Shown: positions 10,222-21,999, counted from the stretch's first letter. The stretch is DNA of 64,000 nucleotides from Dermatemys mawii (GCA_007922305.1 ML677385.1:6164336-6228335), one strand, 5' to 3'. Notes: generated by a model from the letters alone, not told the origin. Program-made: numbers and translations.

Positions 10222-13200
10222 CACTTCAGATTTTTAAAAAACTTGTTCTAATAGGCACAAGGCTTTGTAAAGCTCATTTATTTCCCTAGCTATTGAGCTT
10301 AAAATATGATAGCTAAAAAAAATTGACCACTCTGCAAACTCCAGGTTCCCTAGCCCCCGTTACTAGCCTTTGCACCTCGCCCACTCAATCAGGCCCTGCA
10401 TACTGACATCCCCAGCACCCAAGAAGCAACCATCGTTCTTGCCATGACCCCAATCACACAACTCTTTGTAAATGCACAAGATTGCAAAATTAAGTAGGTC
10501 ACAGCAAGAAACTATGGATGCGTGTTTGGATCTTGGGTGTGGGAGGAAAGCTGAGAATCACAGTCACACACTGCTACGTGCTATTAAACAGCTGCTGCAT
10601 TCTACCCCAGAGGTGAATGCATTTCAGTGGTAAGTGAAGTGCTTATCTAGTTGTGCAAACAGAGTGTTATTAAGATAGGACTGTTGTAATACAAACTTTA
10701 TTTTTCAGTAAATTAAGAAATGAGACTCAGAAGATGCAATAGGTACCTTAAAACTGCAAGGAGATACAATATAGAATACTAGTTTAAAACTGCTACTAAA
10801 GATTAATGTAGAGATTATCCAAAATGAACAAATCAAAACCTAACAGAGAAATAATTATTTTGTGATTTTTCTTTCTTGTAGTCAGCACTCACAGGTAGCA
10901 ATTTTCATCAACTTTGATGCTGAAGAATTTTTTTTAACCATTTGAGTTGTTAAACTTAATGTTAAAGACAATTGTCTCAGCAAGAACGATGCATTTACTG
11001 GAATAAGAATACAGTTCATACACTTTTCCTGGAGAGTGGGGAGTCAGCTCTCATTCCTTCCAAATTGCAGGATTGGGACCTAAAGTTTCTCTGCAAACAT
11101 ACATGTACATGACTTCCCTTATGTGAGCAATCCTATTGAAGTCAGTGGGTTACTCACATGCATAAAGTTATCCCTGTGCATAAGTGTTTGTCAAATCCAG
11201 GTCTTTGTAAGCAAATGGCCACTGCAGAAGGCTTTTGTCTGGTCTGAAGCAAACCTGCAGATTAACAGAACTGGCAAATATAGCTTGAGAGGGCAACTAT
11301 TTTTCATACCAGCAAGCAGGGTCTCATGGAGTTCTTCTTAGCTCAACAGCCAAGGTTTAATGTGATTTGAAGAGGTAAAAGCAACACTGGTATTTTGACT
11401 GAACACAGGCCCTCAGCTGGTTCATTTTAGTGGGAACATGTTAATATGTCCATGAGCCAAATTGTTATGAAAAATGCTAACTACAGCTAGGTAGAGTGGT
11501 ACCAAAAATAAATAGAAAAGGCCTGATCCTGCAAAGTACAGCATGCTTTCTACTCCCATTGTTCAACATGCTGCAGGATCAGGCCATCCTTCAGCATAGA
11601 AAGGGTTCATATAAGAATTCCAAAAATATCTAATTTCTTGCAGCAGCCTGTCATGTCTGAGTTGCTGCCTTTCCTCCTCTCCCAGGCATACAGACACCTG
11701 CTAAGGAAAAAGTGATACAGGCCAAATACTGTCCTGACCTAGATGAAGTACCCTGACCTCTGCAGCCTTGATCGTGCAGTCCTTCCTCAGGCAAAATGTC
11801 CATGCAATTCAATGAGCATGTGCCTGCATTAGGATTGCAGGACCAAGGTTTGTTCTCTTTGGCACCCATAATGAAACCAGAATGAATTTTCCCCCTTCCT
11901 CTCCCAATTCAATACTGGTGTTGGCACTTTACAGACAATACAGAAGGCAAGCTAGTACTGCAGCCAATCAGCACGTCAGAAGTCTCTCTCTCTCATATGT
12001 CTTCTCACATTTTTCTTCTGGTTGATTATGCAACTGTTCAACTCATTCAGCATCTTCCTACCCAGCCAGATTTTCTGTTCCATTGCTGCCCCATTACAGC
12101 ACTCTCTCCATGCAAAGGGGGCCATGAAAACCCTCTTAACCATATACCAGAGAATTCCTTCAGAATAAAAGGTGCCATCACATGGTGTAAATTAGAAGCT
12201 ACCACATCCTCAGCTCCTTGTCCAGAGGGAAATGGCCAAAAGACCTTTGTGCTCTGGCAATCCTGGCTGCTGGAATGCCTCTGGTAGCCATGGGCAGTTA
12301 GCTGTAAAGTAGAGTACTTTTCCTTAAGTCTGCTTTCTGCTCTAACTTATGCCAGGCTGGATTGGCACTGGCCAGCCCCAGAACTGGAGAGCTGTAAGGA
12401 AGACCTAAAGCCCCCGTTCTTCTCTTAGGGTCCTGCTCTGAGCACAGCTCACAGACCCAAGATTCAGGTCCAAGATCTGCAAAGATGGGGTCTTCAATGT
12501 CCATTGTATTTATTTTTCACCTTAAATATTTTTTTCCAAATATATTTTGCAGTAAATAATATCTGGTCGTGGGAAGTGTCTGTGTCCCCTGTGAACATCT
12601 GAGGACTATTTTATCTTGTTAATTGCAAACTCGCAACTCCCATTCACATCAATGGAAGTTACATGCTCGCCTAGAGGCTTCTGCAGTGTGCTGTGGAAAA
12701 CAATGAAGTATGTTTGCCAAGTTTAACAGAGCAGGCTCTAGGAGTACTGGTGGTGGTGAAGACGGGATTCATCTTGGAAAGAAAGAGGACCCTCTGATAC
12801 CCCATATGTGTGAAGAGGCAGATTCTCCTGCTGTTCCTATCTCTGATTTAATTTTAAGGCCATGGTTTAGTTAGTACCCTACTCCCTCTTCTGAAAAAAA
12901 AGGAGTTTAATCACAAACTGATTTTCCACTCCAGACTTCACACATTACCTTCTGCCAACATTTGAATGACCAAAACATCACTCATTCATACCAAATATTG
13001 AAAGTGCAGGAGCATGGCAAACTGAAACTCAGTTTCTGATTTGCCAAAATGTCTTCCCCACTATCTGCCTATCTGTAGTAGCAGGTGGCTTATTTCAAAT
13101 GCAGTTAGCTTGGTACCATACGAGCTTCATATACTCTTCTACAATCAACTTGATCCTGGCAAGTAGATTTCTGAATAGGTCTTAAGTCATAGAGCTTAAA

Positions 13201-13359
13201 GACGGGAAAAAAACTTATTAGGGGAAATAATCAATGTAGGATATAGTACTCTGTCTGAGACCTTATTAGATATATTAAACCGATAATGCTCTTGCCTAGA
13301 GGAAATTAGTCTTTGAAAAATGTACATAGGGAAATATGTTAATAATGGCAAGCAACTAT
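10222..13359. other. Intergenic, small palindromes only
   Basis: No gene recognised. Two small palindromic repeat pieces are visible: 11110-11175 around 'ctattgaagtcagtgggttactcacatg' and 12625-12670 around 'ctcccattcacatcaatgg'. Both are of a kind common in reptile and bird genomes. Confidence 0.5.
11520..11584. repeat. Short inverted repeat, 14-bp perfect arms
   Basis: ggcctgatcctgca (11520-11533) is the exact reverse complement of tgcaggatcaggcc (11571-11584). It belongs with the 'cctgatcc' palindromic pieces at 23165, 25630 and 50481. Confidence 0.85.
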
Positions 13360-13368
13360 AACAGGTAG

Positions 13369-13491
13369 TAGAGTGATCAGACAGCAAGTGTAAAAAATCG
13401 GGACGAGGGTAGGGGGTAATAGGAGCCTATATAAGAAAAAGCCCCAAAAATCAGGACTGTCCCTACAAAATCGGGACATCTGGTCACCCTA
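13369..13491. mobile_element. hAT-type MITE, 123 bp, perfect 8-bp TSD (copy 2)
   Basis: Termini TAGAGTGATCAG and TGGTCACCCTA. The flanks are identical 8-mers, acaggtag, at 13361-13368 and 13492-13499. It shares internal sequence (gcaagtgt.aaaaat, 'ctatata', 'caggactgtccctac') with copy 1 at 5612-5742. Confidence 0.92.
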
Positions 13492-13499
13492 ACAGGTAG

Positions 13500-15520
13500 C
13501 CACATAACACCATATGCTGACTAATAGGAAGGACTGAAAATGTGTTATGTTGAGCATATCAAGTGGTAGCATAGGGTTTGTACAGAGATACATAATGAAA
13601 ATACATACACATTGATATGTGTATAATTTGTTCATTACCTCAAAGATGGTCTAATACAAATGTATTGGTTTTTTGATTGTCTAAAATTAGATCTGTATGT
13701 GTCATGGTCATTTGTATGACCATACAGATGACTGCTATGGAAGAATCATTGTATTAGAGTAGATTCTGAAATGTTTAGATCTTGATTCAGCAAGGTACTT
13801 AAACCTGTGCTTAACTTTAAGCATGTGAATAGTCCCATTGCCAGCAATGGGATTACTTAGGCGCATTAAATTAAGCAAATGTTTTGTTGGATCAAGCCCT
13901 AGACGCTGAATAAAGTGAATGGGAACGTGCTGAATAAATGAGATATAGGGCTAGAGCCCTGAAATTCCGTATGTCTTGCAGAGTGACCCGCACTGAATAA
14001 CGCTGAGTTCCTGTGAAAATGACACTCTTTTTGGTGGGATTTGTAAAGCTCCAGCACTGTTTGTGAACTGTCAGATCTGACTTGAATTCACTACACAATT
14101 TTACTTTGGGATTATTTCCTGTTTCCCCTTTGGTTGTGGTTCTGTATCACTTTTACACTGCTTCGAAACTGAAAAAAATGGCCTAATATCCAAGCTCATA
14201 TTCTTATGAAGCCTCATTCATATAGGGGCCATCAAAACTTCCCAAATGCTGGTGATCTGGTTAGTGACCTCAAAGGCTGCAAAATCCAGTCACAATTCAT
14301 TTGTTGTTTGAACAGTGAGTCAGGGGAGGGGCAGGGTTGGAACATGTTCATGGCTCAGTCTGTTAATGAATCCAGCCCTTTGTTCTACTGGGGTCTGGAT
14401 GCTGACAAATGTGCAGTGTCCTGAAAGCTATGTCATCTTTGTCCTGTGTCCAGGTGCAGGATAGACACTGGGACAGCCTGTTTTGAAAAGGAAAAAATTT
14501 TTCATCCTAAAAATTTCTTCACATCAAAAGGGCTTCAGCCCAGGAAAACATCAGAGCCTCTTTTCATCCCTTGGTTAGCCATATGACACTACCCTAATAG
14601 GCCTGGTTGAATCCAGCTGTTGTCTCGATCTGTGCATACACATCGCTGCCTTCTTTCTCTTAAGAATACTTTAATGGCCAGTTAGGGCTACATTGTATTG
14701 CATATTGAGTGACCAGCCACACATGTACTAAAATACTGTGCCATCATTACAAACCTGCTTCTTCCATGATACTTGACTAATATCAGGCCAGCAGGAAGAT
14801 AACCATGAACTGTAACAAACTGAAGGCGAAATTCTCAGATATTTTTTCTCAGATCATTTTATCCCAGAATTGTCTCAATACCCAATGTTGTAACTCGAGA
14901 CCTGATTGTCCCATCAATTGTATGCAGCCACACCCACTGAAAGTTAATAGGAATTAAATGCACATGATTCCCAGGATCCTTGGGCTCTGGGGCCCAGATT
15001 CATCCCTGGCATGACTCCATTCACTTCAGTCGTGTTACAAGAGGAATTGACTTTGATCCTGGATGTTTTCCTTGTGACTGATAATTGCACAGCGGGTACC
15101 CGCACTAGCACAAACCAATGGGTATTTCTTTTTGCACAGTTAGTGGACACACTAAAAGGTACTCACAGTATCTTTTTGGAGAACGGTGGTAAATGCATTT
15201 TCACTAATGTAGCATTGAAGCACAAAGTAACTTACTTAACAAGTAACAAGTAAGAGGCATGGTTTGTAAATATACAGCTATATATTTTATAAGACTAATG
15301 CACCTGGTGTGTGATTCTCAAGTGCATAATATGAGCAAAGTCAAAGCTCACTGAAGTTGATAGAAAGGCTCCATTGGATTGGAACCAGGCACTAAACTAC
15401 CTGCAAATATGATGATTTGAGGATGTTACAGTATTAAATGAAGCTGAAGCATCCCAACGTAGTCTAGTCAAAACCTAATTTGCCCTGATAGACTAAGCTC
15501 GTGTCATTTTGTTTATGAAA
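13500..15520. other. Intergenic, no gene recognised
   Basis: AT-rich. At 13780-13890 a 'gattcagcaaggtacttaa' palindromic piece typical of reptile and bird MITEs is seen. At 15000-15060 a related piece (cagattcatccctggcatga) occurs. There is no coding motif. Confidence 0.45.
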
Positions 15521-15521
15521 T

Positions 15522-15635
15522 GCAGCATAGCCTAGTTGCTCAGACATAGGATTGGGTACCAGGGAGTCCTGAGTTTTAATTTCCCTGTTCTCAATTATTG
15601 TGGTGTGGCCTGGGGCAAGTCACTTAATTGCTTTG
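15522..15635 (+). mobile_element. MIR/CORE-SINE fragment
   Basis: cagcatagcctagttgctc, then 'ctgagttttaatttccctgt' and 'tggggcaagtcacttaattgc' correspond in order to the tRNA-related head and CORE region of MIR (agcatagtggttaag .. ttgggcaagttacttaa). Diverged and old. Confidence 0.65.
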
Positions 15636-15994
15636 GGCTGGATGGTGGGTAGCCTACTTCATGTGCACAAATGTATGAGAGAGGGCCATAACCCAAACAT
15701 CTTCCAAGTGGGCTAGTGGGGCAAGGCCGGTGAAGGAGGCAGGCACACTGTGTTCTTTCAAACAAGGTGCAAACCCTCAATGATCGCAGAACCATTATGA
15801 ATGCGCCAATTAGCCAACAGAGGCCTTCTATCACAGCTTTCTGAGTCAAGAGCCAGGTTAACATTGACATTGCTCGCACAAACCAAGGTGCTGGGTCTTC
15901 TGCTGGCTTTGTTTAGAGTTCAAAACCATAAAACACTCCCTAGAAACAGTCTGTAAAACACTACTCCTGGTGTACACCGCTGTCATGTCTTTCC

Positions 15995-16190
15995 TCCAAG
16001 TATCTCAAAGCATTGTACAAACAATGACTGAGTTAAGCCTCACAATGCTCCTGGGAGGTTGATGATTCTCTCTGTCTTAGAGATGGGTATATTGAGACAT
16101 AGGGACAGGGGTTAATATCATTTGCCCTGGTCAAAACTGAGACTAGAGCAGGTCAGTCTGGATTCTGGCCACTATACCACCCTTCCTACC
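15995..16190 (-). mobile_element. MIR/CORE-SINE fragment
   Basis: Reverse-oriented MIR pattern: 'ctcaaagcattgtacaaa', 'cctcacaatgctcctgggagg', 'gatgggtatattgagacat' and 'gactagagcaggtc', ending 'ctggccactataccac'. Old copy. Confidence 0.65.
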
Positions 16191-18420
16191 AATGCACCGA
16201 CTCCTGCAAAGGGCTGAGCACATGCAGCACCCGTTTAAATCCATGGAATTTCAAATGTTCAGCACTTGTCAGGCTTTAGCTCTATATAAATAAAAGGATC
16301 CCTTTGCATAAGGGTGGGTGCAATGGGTGGTTTGGAATTCTACCTCCTATTTGGCCTATAGTTATTTGTCCAGCAGCTTATGGATTTTTTTTTTCCACAA
16401 AAAAATTGGCTTCTGGATTTTATAAATCATGCTAGTATGTAAATCACTAGCTTGTCTAAGCAAAGGCTCTAATCTAAATCCCATGCTGAATCTCCATTCT
16501 ACATGGGTCATCAAGTGTGCAATTCCTAAGGGATTCTCCAAGCAGGTCAGTAAAATGTGCAGCTATAGATCCTCTTCTTGAAGGAGCATTTTTAATTGCA
16601 TATTTTATCCAGCTGGCTCAACATGGCCTTTGGGAACAGCACCTCTCTCTCTACTTGGCAAAGGCTGATAAAAGACTATATTTTCTATGATCACATGCTC
16701 ATGCATTAGTAGCTTTCATTTACTTTCTCCATTTCACTCAAAGATATCACAGAGTTGAAAAGCAGAATAAAAGGAATTTGCCCTTTTGACCAGTTCTCTT
16801 TTCTTTGAATCTCCAGTTTTTCTTTTATTTCCCTTTCTTTTACATGCAGCACCATAGATCTTTCACAATGGCCTTTATCTGATCTGGGTATATCATTTAA
16901 AGGCAGGTAATACTGTAGCAACTGATTAACATTCTCCCTTGCCTAGAACCCCTTGCATGCCCTTCAAGGTAGGGTAGAACAGAGCTGAAAGAGAGCATTG
17001 CAATATGCAGAAACCTGTCTGAGTTAATTTGTACGGGTCTGTAAGACACTTACATAGTTTGTTTTTTCCATAGGGTACCCTGATACCATATGCAGAGATG
17101 TCGACAGCCAGATAAGTGCCATTTCATAGGCCTCAGGCACATTCACTTTGGGGGTATCTTAGGAGTTAAATATTGGAACTAATGTTCCATAAAGAAAAAT
17201 TGTGCTGTACTGGAAACAAATATCCTGCTATGCTTAAAGCTTCCATTAGATGTCTCTAGTCCCCTGATCTTGGCAAAGAAGGAAGTGGAGCATGACAGTA
17301 GATGGTTAGTAGCTGAAGATGGAATTGGAAAGTGGTCATTAATCCTTCTAGTTAGCAAGCAGGACCCGATAAAAAGTGTCAAACTGCTCAGGAAAGAGAT
17401 CCCCTACTGCAAACCAACCTCTGACAAATTAAGGTCCTTTCTGACCTCTGGTGCCATTGGGCTTTCAGAAACGAACAGTCTAGATATTAAAAATGTTTGT
17501 ATTAGGGGAAAGCATTCCTAGATTAGAATTGTTCCATTTTATTAATGTGTGTTCCTAACATTTTTTAAAGAGGCTGCAGTTTTTCCTTGTTTAGTTTGAT
17601 TCTTTAAACACAATACTTTCCCATTTTCATCTTCAAGTACAATTAACAGTTTTTCAAAACAGTAGTGTCTATGTTTTTAAAACCACTTTGCAAACATTAA
17701 CAAATGGAAACAAAATGCCCGCTGATTTCCATGGAGCAGGAGCAGGCCTTTAACAGGAATCACTAAGTATTTCTATCCACATTTTACACATGGATAAAGT
17801 GGGTACAGAGAAGTTAGGTGACCTCCGAGTAAGTTGGGGCAGAGCTGTAAATAGAGCTCAGGAATTCCTGGGTCCCAGCTCCATGTTCAGTCCATTTGCC
17901 TAAACTGCTCCTAATATTTTCACGCCATAGAACAGAGCAAGTAAGAGTGAGCTATCTATTCTTTTCCGTTGGCTCATTAAAAGTAATCAAGAATGTAAAT
18001 AGCTGTTAAGATGAATGAAGGTCTCTAAGGTAAAGAGACAGGGATTGGAAAAACTGCAAAGCACTGATTACATTAATTGCATCAATTTGAGTAAATTTTC
18101 TCCTTCCCCCTTCTCCATCAATAAATTTCTGAGAACCCGGCCCTAGGAAACATCCCAGCAGCAGGGCCTAATCTCCTTGCCATACTCACTTGTCTAGTCC
18201 CACTAAAATTGATGGCATAGTAGGCAAATAAGTAGGGCAGCAGTGACCATATCCCCTCTGTTTGTCTGTGTGGTACTAGCACTGTATTAAGGCCCGATCC
18301 TGGCCATTTATCATAGGAGGACTCCCACTGGGCATTTTGTAGTGTATCCACTTGTGGCTCTAGATGGAGATCCCACCACCCTTACTTGTACAAGCACGCC
18401 TTACACTAGTAATGGCCCTG
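16191..18420. other. Intergenic apart from one MIR piece
   Basis: No gene recognised. Short frames (for example 17270-17521) have no family motif. Confidence 0.45.
17755..17912 (-). mobile_element. MIR/CORE-SINE fragment
   Basis: 'tatccacattttacacatgg', 'gtgggtacagagaagttagg', 'gggcagagctgtaaatagag' and 'cctgggtcccagctcc' follow reverse MIR order. Confidence 0.6.
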
Positions 18421-18429
18421 AAGCAAGAA

Positions 18430-19110
18430 TTATGCAGGTGAGCTCAGGCTCTGGGTTCTTTCTCTGGCATTTCTCCCCAGCGCACAGTTCCAGGGCTGTG
18501 TACGCACGTACTCCCTGAGCATCAGCTCACTGAACCTCTCATCACAAGACTTAACCAAGATGCGTGAAGTGAACTGGAAGTGCGTAAGATTTATGGCCGG
18601 CGCAACGACCTTGCGGTGACACAGCGCAAGTGTCACTCCCCTCTCTGCAGCACTGCAGGGGCCGGGATTTCTGTCCCGGGGTCTTCGAGGTGCCCTAGCT
18701 CCACGCCTCAGGGGGCACGTGAGCCTTTCCGTAAACACCAAATGGGGCTCCTTTCACAAAGAGTCAAAAGGAAAAGGCTCCTCCCCCACCCGCTCAGCCA
18801 CGCCCTCCAGCTCCCGTGGGAGGAAAGAACCCAGCTTTGCCTTGTGTGCCCTGCAGAGCATTGGCTGAAAGCCCCCTGCCGCCCGGTCCCAGGGGTTTCA
18901 ATCCAGGGCCACGGGGAGAGACGGGGGGGCTCGCCCAGCCAGGAGCCAGGTTGTCAGCGATGCTGAGCACCCGGCACATCCCCATTGTTTGTTCTCAGCG
19001 GGCGTTGCTGGGGACTCTGCAGTTCCCATTCCAACACCTTGAATTGCAATGGGAAATGAACAGGAAGCCAAGACAGTTCCTGGAGCACAAGGCTAGAACA
19101 ATCCCGCTGA
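18430..19110. other. Isolated CpG-containing GC-rich patch
   Basis: About 600 bp with many CpGs (for example 18590-18720 and 18860-18970) inside otherwise AT-rich DNA. Open frames cover it on both strands (103 residues minus, 128 residues plus) but neither shows a known domain. It could be a small CpG island, a first exon or only a GC-rich repeat. Confidence 0.4.
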
Positions 19111-19408
19111 GCTAACGTTGCCTGGCAGATAATCAGGCACCTCCTCTCCCTGCCGAAACTTCTGAATGCCCGGGGCTGTCTTTAGTACACAGAAGGGGGA
19201 TTGTTTTGTTTACAGTGGGATAACTGTTAGTGCCCACCCTGAAACTCTAAGTGGAGACAAGGCTCCTGTAGGGTTTTTGGTTTGTTTTTGTTTTCCCCTA
19301 AGGTAGCTAAGTGAGATCAGCACAATACCCTGGCTCAGGGCTGACAGCAAATTTATCACAAGGTAAAACCACAAGGCCTTGTCTCCACTAAGATTTTTAC
19401 AGTGGGAT

Positions 19409-19606
19409 AGCAATGTGATATATGCCATCATGTGCCAGCAATGCCCCTCTGCCATGTACATTGGACAAACTGGACAGTCTCTACGCAAAAGAATAAATGG
19501 ACACAAATCTGACATCAGGCATCATAACATTCAAAAACCAGTAGGAAAACACTTCAGCCTCCCTGGCCATTCTTTTAAAGACTTGAAGGTGTCAATTTTA
19601 AAATAG
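19409..19606 (+). pseudogene. Penelope GIY-YIG endonuclease domain remnant
   Basis: The frame read from 19379 encodes about 66 residues of the endonuclease end of a Penelope polyprotein. Visible in order are IYAIMCQQCPSAMYIGQTGQ, with IYA and YIG standing for the GIY and YIG signature strands, then SLRKRINGHKSDI with the conserved Arg of the catalytic helix, HHNIQKPVGKHF and SLPGHSFKDLKV. In this family the endonuclease nicks target DNA to prime reverse transcription by the linked RT domain. The RT part is missing, and the frame ends at a TAG at 19604 before the usual C-terminus. The flanking Penelope tail lies in the same orientation, so this is a truncated retroelement and not a host nuclease. 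The YIG motif and Arg look intact, but the protein cannot function alone. Confidence 0.88.
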
Positions 19607-19923
19607 AAAAACTTCCGAAACAGACTCCAAAGAGAAGCTGAGGAATTGGACACTATCAACCAAGAGTTAAACAGAGACTGTGAATGGCTTAGTCATTACA
19701 CTAACTGAATGTATTTCCCTAGTTAAGTTTCTTTTCACAGATTCTTATCAACTGTCAGACACAGATCCACTTGATTTTCACTACAAAAGGTTTTTTTTTT
19801 TCTCCTACTGATATTGGCTCATCCAAATTAAACAGCCTCTTAGAATTGGTATGGTAATTTCCAACTTTTTCTGCTTTCAGTGTATATAAATGCATCTTAC
19901 TTCTGTGTGTTCCATTATATGCA

Positions 19924-19975
19924 CCTGATGAAGTGGGCTATAGCCCATGAAAGCTTATGCTGAAATAAACTGGTT
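19924..19975 (+). ncRNA. Hammerhead-ribozyme-like motif in PLE tail
   Basis: In order: CTGATGA (19925-19931, exact hammerhead core box), a stem-loop tgggc-tata-gccca (19934-19947), GAAA (19949-19952, exact second core box), a two-pair stem III gc-ttat-gc closed by A-T (19952-19961), then T. The cleavage-site base after it is G instead of H, an extra A follows the first box, and stem I is weak. PLEs are known to encode minimal hammerheads with a short stem III. The present copy may be inactive. Confidence 0.5.
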
Positions 19976-20181
19976 CATCTCTAAGGTGCCACAAGTATTC
20001 CTCGTTTTCTTTACGGATACAGATTAACACAGCTGCTAATCTTATACCATATATTAATTAACCTTCAGGCAAAACCATGAGTTTTGTCTTCACTGCCAAA
20101 AATAAAGGTAACTGTTTCCCCGGATGGGCATAGTCAAGACATGAACTGTGCTGCCACCTGACAAATGTGATGAGAACAATA

Positions 20182-20856
20182 CAGTGGAGCTTTATATAAC
20201 GGTATAACACGCCTCGGTATAACATGAACCCGGATATAGCGTGATTATACTGTGCCTCCCAAGTCCTTGGTCTCTATCCCCGGCAGGCGCGGGGGCCACG
20301 GCTTCTCTCCCCTGCTGGGCAGCCCGGAGAGAAGCTGCGGTGGCCCCTGCCAGGGACAGAGAACTCCAGGGCTGCAGACTGCAGTGTGATATATGCCATC
20401 ATGCCAGCAATGCCCCTCTGCCATTTACATTGGACAAACCAGATGGTCCCTATGCTGCCTGCCAGGGGCAGGAGACTCCGGGGCTGCAGGCGCCGGTATC
20501 TCCTGCCCCCAGCAGGCGCGGGCCGTGGCTTCTTCCTGCCCCTGTCAGGCGCGGGGGCTGAGGCTTCCAAAGAAGCCACTGACCCCGCGCCCGTCGGGGA
20601 CAGGGGACATCGGCACCTGCAGCCCCGGAGTCCCCTGTCCCAGCAGGCGTGGGAACTCCAGGGCTGCAGTCTGCAGCCTGGGAGTTCTCTGTCCCCGGCA
20701 GGCCCGGTCCGCAACTTCTCTCCCCTGCTGGGCAGTGGGGAAAGAAGCCGCAGCCCAGGCCTTCTAGGGAGTGAGACCCCCCTATAACGTGACCCCACAT
20801 TTAGCGCGATGGGATTTCTTGGATCCCATTTGTCGCATTATAGCAGGGCTCCACTA
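20182..20856. mobile_element. Tc1/mariner pogo (Tigger)-like element carrying a PLE piece
   Basis: The left end cagtggagctttatataac and the right end in reverse (tagtggagccctgctataac) form inverted repeats flanked by TA at 20180-20181 and 20857-20858. Internal 'ataacacg', 'ataacgtgaccc' and 'atttagcgcg' words repeat near both ends. The centre is GC-rich with 4-6 imperfect copies of a unit around 'ctgcaggc..cctgcccc.gcaggcgcggg'. At 20383-20452 there is a PLE GIY-YIG fragment. No transposase frame was found. Confidence 0.75.
20383..20452 (+). mobile_element. Penelope GIY-YIG fragment inside the Tigger-like element
   Basis: gtgatatatgccatcatg, 'ccagcaatgcccctctgcca' and 'tacattggacaaac' repeat 19413-19485 almost base for base, with a 3-base deletion. 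Both edges fall directly in GC-rich repeat units. Confidence 0.9.
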
Positions 20857-21165
20857 TATCAAAATCTCTATGGCTGGAGTGACTCTGAGACTGCACAGCC
20901 GCCTCTCCCCATAGACCCAGCAGATACAACAGCTCTGGTGTGCTCCATGCAGAAGCATGTTTGCTGTAGAAAGCCGACATGGTCAGGTGGGAAGATGCTG
21001 TGCGAACTGTCCATGACGACAACCAGGAAGTAGAAATTCAAAAATCCCCAGGCCTTTAAACAGGGGAGGGACACATACCTGTGTACCTTCAGGGCAGCGG
21101 AGTTTGGACTGCGGACCAGAGTGGTCATGATGGGCACCATGGGACATCTCCTGGAGGCCAATTAG

Positions 21166-21780
21166 CAGGGCCGGCTCTTGGCACCAGCAAAGCAAGCAGT
21201 TGCTTGGTGTGGCACATTTCCAGGGGTGGCATTCTGGCACCAGCCATCCCCCCTTTTTTGTTTTTGGAAGAAATCCACCAATGTACAAACAAAATACATG
21301 AAGATCAAAAATATCTCCAATAGTGCGATAGGAGCATGACGTGAAAAATATCGTGTCACGTTGTGAGACAGTCACTCATAATGTGAACGTGCGTAAATGT
21401 GTTAATGGTTATTGTTTAATTAAATCAGGAATCACGATTACTTGTATGTACTGTGCTGCTCTATTGGCACTATTCACGCCAATTTCCGGGTTGTGTTGGT
21501 GCTAACGGTTTAGCGTGTGGTATTGAATATTTTGCTTGTGTTTGAACTTGTTTTAAATTGCTTCAACTTTCAAAGTAATCAGACCGTGGTAAAGGTGACT
21601 AAAGCATTTATTTATGTACTTACGCTAACTACAAATTCTCTGTTTTCATTTTTTTAAATTTTAAACAGTCAAACCCCCCTCCCCCAAAAAACATTGCAAA
21701 GTGTAAACATGTGTAAAAGCCAAAAAAAGGGGGGGGGTTCTTTTTTGTTTGGGGCGACAAAAAACCTAGAGCCATCCCTG
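21166..21780. mobile_element. Non-autonomous hAT element, 615 bp, perfect 8-bp TSD
   Basis: The left end cagggccggctcttgg and the right end in reverse (cagggatggctctagg) match at 13 of 16. The TSD ccaattag is identical at 21158-21165 and 21781-21788. The interior is AT-rich without a transposase frame. Confidence 0.92.
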
Positions 21781-21806
21781 CCAATTAGGGCAACATAAGC
21801 AAGTGC

Positions 21807-21999
21807 AGTGTCTACACTGGCGCTGTGGCACTCTAGCTACGTTGCAAAAAGCTCCATGCCACTCGTCGAGGTGGTTTTATTTTGTCAGCTTAGCAGGAGA
21901 ACAAAATTGGCCGGAGGAGCACTGCAGTGTGTACACCGCCACTGTTTTGTCGATGAAAGCTGACTTTTGCCGACAAAACTGTGTTGTGCACACAAGCCC
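21807..21999. mobile_element. 'tctacac'-type MITE
   Basis: Starts gtgtctacactggcgctg and ends 'gttgtgcacacaagccc', with internal 'ttgtcgatgaaagctgac' and 'ttttgccgacaaaac'. The element class with gggcttgtctacac ends is common in turtles and possibly Harbinger-related; I cannot confirm the superfamily. Confidence 0.6.

Larger units (their letters stand above)
19397..20045 (+). mobile_element. Penelope-like element 3' part with GIY-YIG domain and tail
   Basis: The 5' part encodes a Penelope GIY-YIG endonuclease piece (next entry). It is followed by the same 'cagactccaaagagaagctg' and 'ttagtcattacactaac' segment as at 200-340, then the PLE tail with tgatgaagtgggctatagcc, 'tctaaggtgccacaagta' and 'gattaacacagctgctaatc'. 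The reverse transcriptase domain upstream is absent, so the copy is 5'-truncated. Confidence 0.88.

Noticed and set aside
19210..19410. Complete 'tctacac' element with inverted ends at about 19249 and 19375
   Set aside because: The two matching ends face outward, so they are not the termini of one element. More likely they are fragments of two copies.
20274..20800. Frames of 106-174 codons on both strands
   Set aside because: They follow the GC-rich subrepeats of the Tigger-like element; open on several frames at once.
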